Source: Blautia sp. AF19-10LB
GTDB lineage: Bacteria > Bacillota > Clostridia > Lachnospirales > Lachnospiraceae
DNA: 64,000 nt
Assembly: GCF_003461245.1 (NCBI RefSeq)
Contig: NZ_QTWS01000006.1
Coordinates: forward strand, 68,985-132,984
Direction of reading: 5' to 3'
The notes below the pieces were generated by a model, which saw nothing but the letters and a program-made list of their open reading frames with translations, was not told where the DNA came from and did not search any database. Below, piece after piece: positions 62,587-64,000 of the stretch; within the stretch, counting starts at the first letter, position 1; each line of letters starts with the position of its first letter. Both the position numbers and the translations under genes were made by a program.

Positions 62587-63932
62587 CCTTCTACAATTAA
62601 TCCTTCTGATTCCATCACCTGTACCACATGATTTACATGCTCTGCACAGATATCCTCTGTACCAGCTTCTACCATAACACGGATCAGTGGTTCTGTTCCA
62701 CTCTCTCTCACAAGGATACGGCCGTCTGTTCCAAGTGCTCTTGCAACATCCTCAACAGCTTTTACAACTGCCGGATTTTCTCTTGCCGTCTTCTTGTCTG
62801 CCACACGGACATTGCGGAGAATCTGCGGGTACACTTTCATTTCTTTTGCAAGATCACAGAGAGTTGCTTTCTGCTCGACACATGCCTCCATGAGCATGAG
62901 AGATGTCAGGATACCGTCACCGGTAGCTGCATAACGGCTGAAAATGATATGTCCGGACTGCTCGCCTCCGATACTGTAATCGTTTTCCATCATGTTCTCT
63001 GCTACATATTTGTCGCCGACTGCTGTCTGCTCATAATTGATTCCTTCTCTTTCAAGGGCTTTGTACAGACCCATGTTTGACATAACCGTAGTAACAACAG
63101 TATTTCCCTTGAGTTTGCCCTGTGATTTGAGATATTTACCGCAGACATACATGATCTTGTCGCCATCGATGATGTTTCCCTTATGGTCAACTGCGATACA
63201 GCGGTCTGCATCACCATCATAGGCAAAGCCTACATCCAGTCCATGATCTATAACATATTTCTGCAGAACTTCGATATGTGTGGAACCGCAGTTTCTGTTG
63301 ATGTTTGTTCCATCAGGCTCATCGTTGATCACATAAGTCTTGGCTCTCAGCGCATCAAATACACTCTTGGCGATCGCAGAGGAACTTCCGTTGGAGCAGT
63401 CAAGACCGATCTTGATATTCTTGAAATCACAGCTTGGGATAGAGATCAGATGACCGATATAACGGTTACGTCCGGAAGCAAAGTCAACGGTACGTCCGAT
63501 ATCTTCTCTTGTCGCATATGGAAGTTCTTCCAGTCTGCCGTCCAGATATGCCTCGATCCTTGCCTCTACCTCTGCTTCGATCTTCTGTCCGTTTCCGTTC
63601 AGAAGCTTGATTCCATTATCATAAAATGGATTGTGGCTTGCAGAGATCATGACTCCACAGTCAAAATCCTCTGTGCGGACAACATAAGAAACACTTGGAG
63701 TTGTCGTTACATGAAGAAGATATGCATCTGCTCCGGAAGCGGTCAGTCCTGCTGCCAGTGCATATTCAAACATATAGCTGCTTCTTCTTGTATCCTTGCC
63801 GATCACGATCTTTGCTTTGTGCTCACGACCATAGTACCAGCCCACATAACGGCCTACCTGAAATGCATGATTTGCTGTCAGCTGTACGTTGGCTTCTCCA
63901 CGGAAACCATCTGTTCCAAAATATTTACCCAT
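62583..63932 (-). CDS. glmM: Phosphoglucosamine mutase
   Basis: GlmM turns glucosamine-6-phosphate into the 1-phosphate for UDP-GlcNAc and the cell wall. The 449-residue protein has FGTDGFRGEAN at the start, the active-site phosphoserine in MISASHNPFYDNGIK (near residue 100), the metal loop DGDADRC and the phosphate-binding RESGTEPLIRVM near the end. AAGGAGAG precedes the ATG. In Firmicutes it often follows cdaA-ybbR; a short piece of a gene upstream at the right edge may be ybbR. Confidence 0.96.
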   Translation of the reverse strand: MGKYFGTDGFRGEANVQLTANHAFQVGRYVGWYYGREHKAKIVIGKDTRRSSYMFEYALAAGLTASGADAYLLHVTTTPSVSYVVRTEDFDCGVMISASHNPFYDNGIKLLNGNGQKIEAEVEARIEAYLDGRLEELPYATREDIGRTVDFASGRNRYIGHLISIPSCDFKNIKIGLDCSNGSSSAIAKSVFDALRAKTYVINDEPDGTNINRNCGSTHIEVLQKYVIDHGLDVGFAYDGDADRCIAVDHKGNIIDGDKIMYVCGKYLKSQGKLKGNTVVTTVMSNMGLYKALEREGINYEQTAVGDKYVAENMMENDYSIGGEQSGHIIFSRYAATGDGILTSLMLMEACVEQKATLCDLAKEMKVYPQILRNVRVADKKTARENPAVVKAVEDVARALGTDGRILVRESGTEPLIRVMVEAGTEDICAEHVNHVVQVMESEGLIVEG

Positions 63933-63963
63933 CTTATGTCACTCTCCTTAGATCCAGATTAAA

Positions 63964-64000
63964 TTATTTATAAAGCTGTGCCGGATATACTCCGTCTTCT
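63964..64000 (-). CDS. C-terminal end of an upstream gene, perhaps ybbR-like
   Basis: The last 11 codons and stop (TAA at 63964-63966) of a frame running in from the right edge can be read, ending VYPAQLYK. It lies 31 bases before glmM. In related Firmicutes the gene before glmM is usually the YbbR-domain regulator CdaR, so that is a guess from gene order alone; too little is present to confirm it. Confidence 0.35.
   Translation of the reverse strand, partial: EDGVYPAQLYK

Noticed and set aside
1..64000. CRISPR arrays, tRNA or rRNA genes, phage genes
   Set aside because: No regularly spaced repeats, no tRNA cloverleaf and no rRNA stretch were seen on reading both strands. A short tRNA could be missed without a covariance search.

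Overview
The window looks like a chromosomal stretch from an anaerobic, low-to-mid GC Gram-positive of the Lachnospiraceae (Blautia, Dorea or Mediterraneibacter type). The basis is strong AGGAGG ribosome sites, sigma-A promoters of the TTGACA/TATAAT type, a meso-diaminopimelate MurE, oxygen-sensitive class III ribonucleotide reductases, the hydrogenase maturase HydF, a HPKTG sortase-type anchor and a fused chorismate mutase-shikimate kinase. Genus is an inference; no rRNA or tRNA gene is present to fix it. No CRISPR array, prophage or autonomous transposase gene was seen.

Layout. 1-5.8 kb (minus): housekeeping run murE-priA-def-fmt-zinc peptidase. 5.9-9.6 kb (plus): TPP-riboswitch-controlled thiW-thiM-thiD-thiC. 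9.7-13 kb (minus): a sortase-anchored surface protein, then D-lyxose isomerase and an aldose epimerase. 13-19.9 kb: arcC, a small XRE regulator, an orphan eutJ, nrdD, asnA and a CBS protein. 20-24 kb (minus): polar amino-acid ABC transporter with an M20 amidohydrolase. 24.3-26.6 kb (plus): hydF, dapF. 26.7-27.7 kb: small accessory genes and a short mobile repeat.

27.8-38.4 kb is the most distinctive block. Two YdiB/AroE-type dehydrogenases, an enoate-reductase-like flavoenzyme, a LysR regulator, an MFS carrier, a type I dehydroquinase (aroD) and a TRAP transporter together suggest uptake and use of quinate or shikimate. 38.5-47.8 kb (minus): a ChvE-GguA-GguB multiple-monosaccharide transporter followed by a membrane-tethered sugar sensor, a YesM-type kinase, a YesN-type regulator and a second sugar-binding lipoprotein. 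48-57.5 kb (minus): chorismate mutase-shikimate kinase, an FtsX-type ABC exporter under an operator-rich promoter, a secreted protein, a capsule-type LCP/CpsD/CpsC group, and ACT-azlC-azlD. 57.6-64 kb (minus): a glutaredoxin-tailed nrdD behind NrdR boxes, then glmM-lipoprotein-hflX.

The main discoveries are a family of short non-autonomous mobile repeats (three copies, two with perfect 8-bp target duplications, one sitting in the quinate-locus control region), the quinate/shikimate locus itself with its reductase of unknown substrate, and several unusual fusions and orphan genes.
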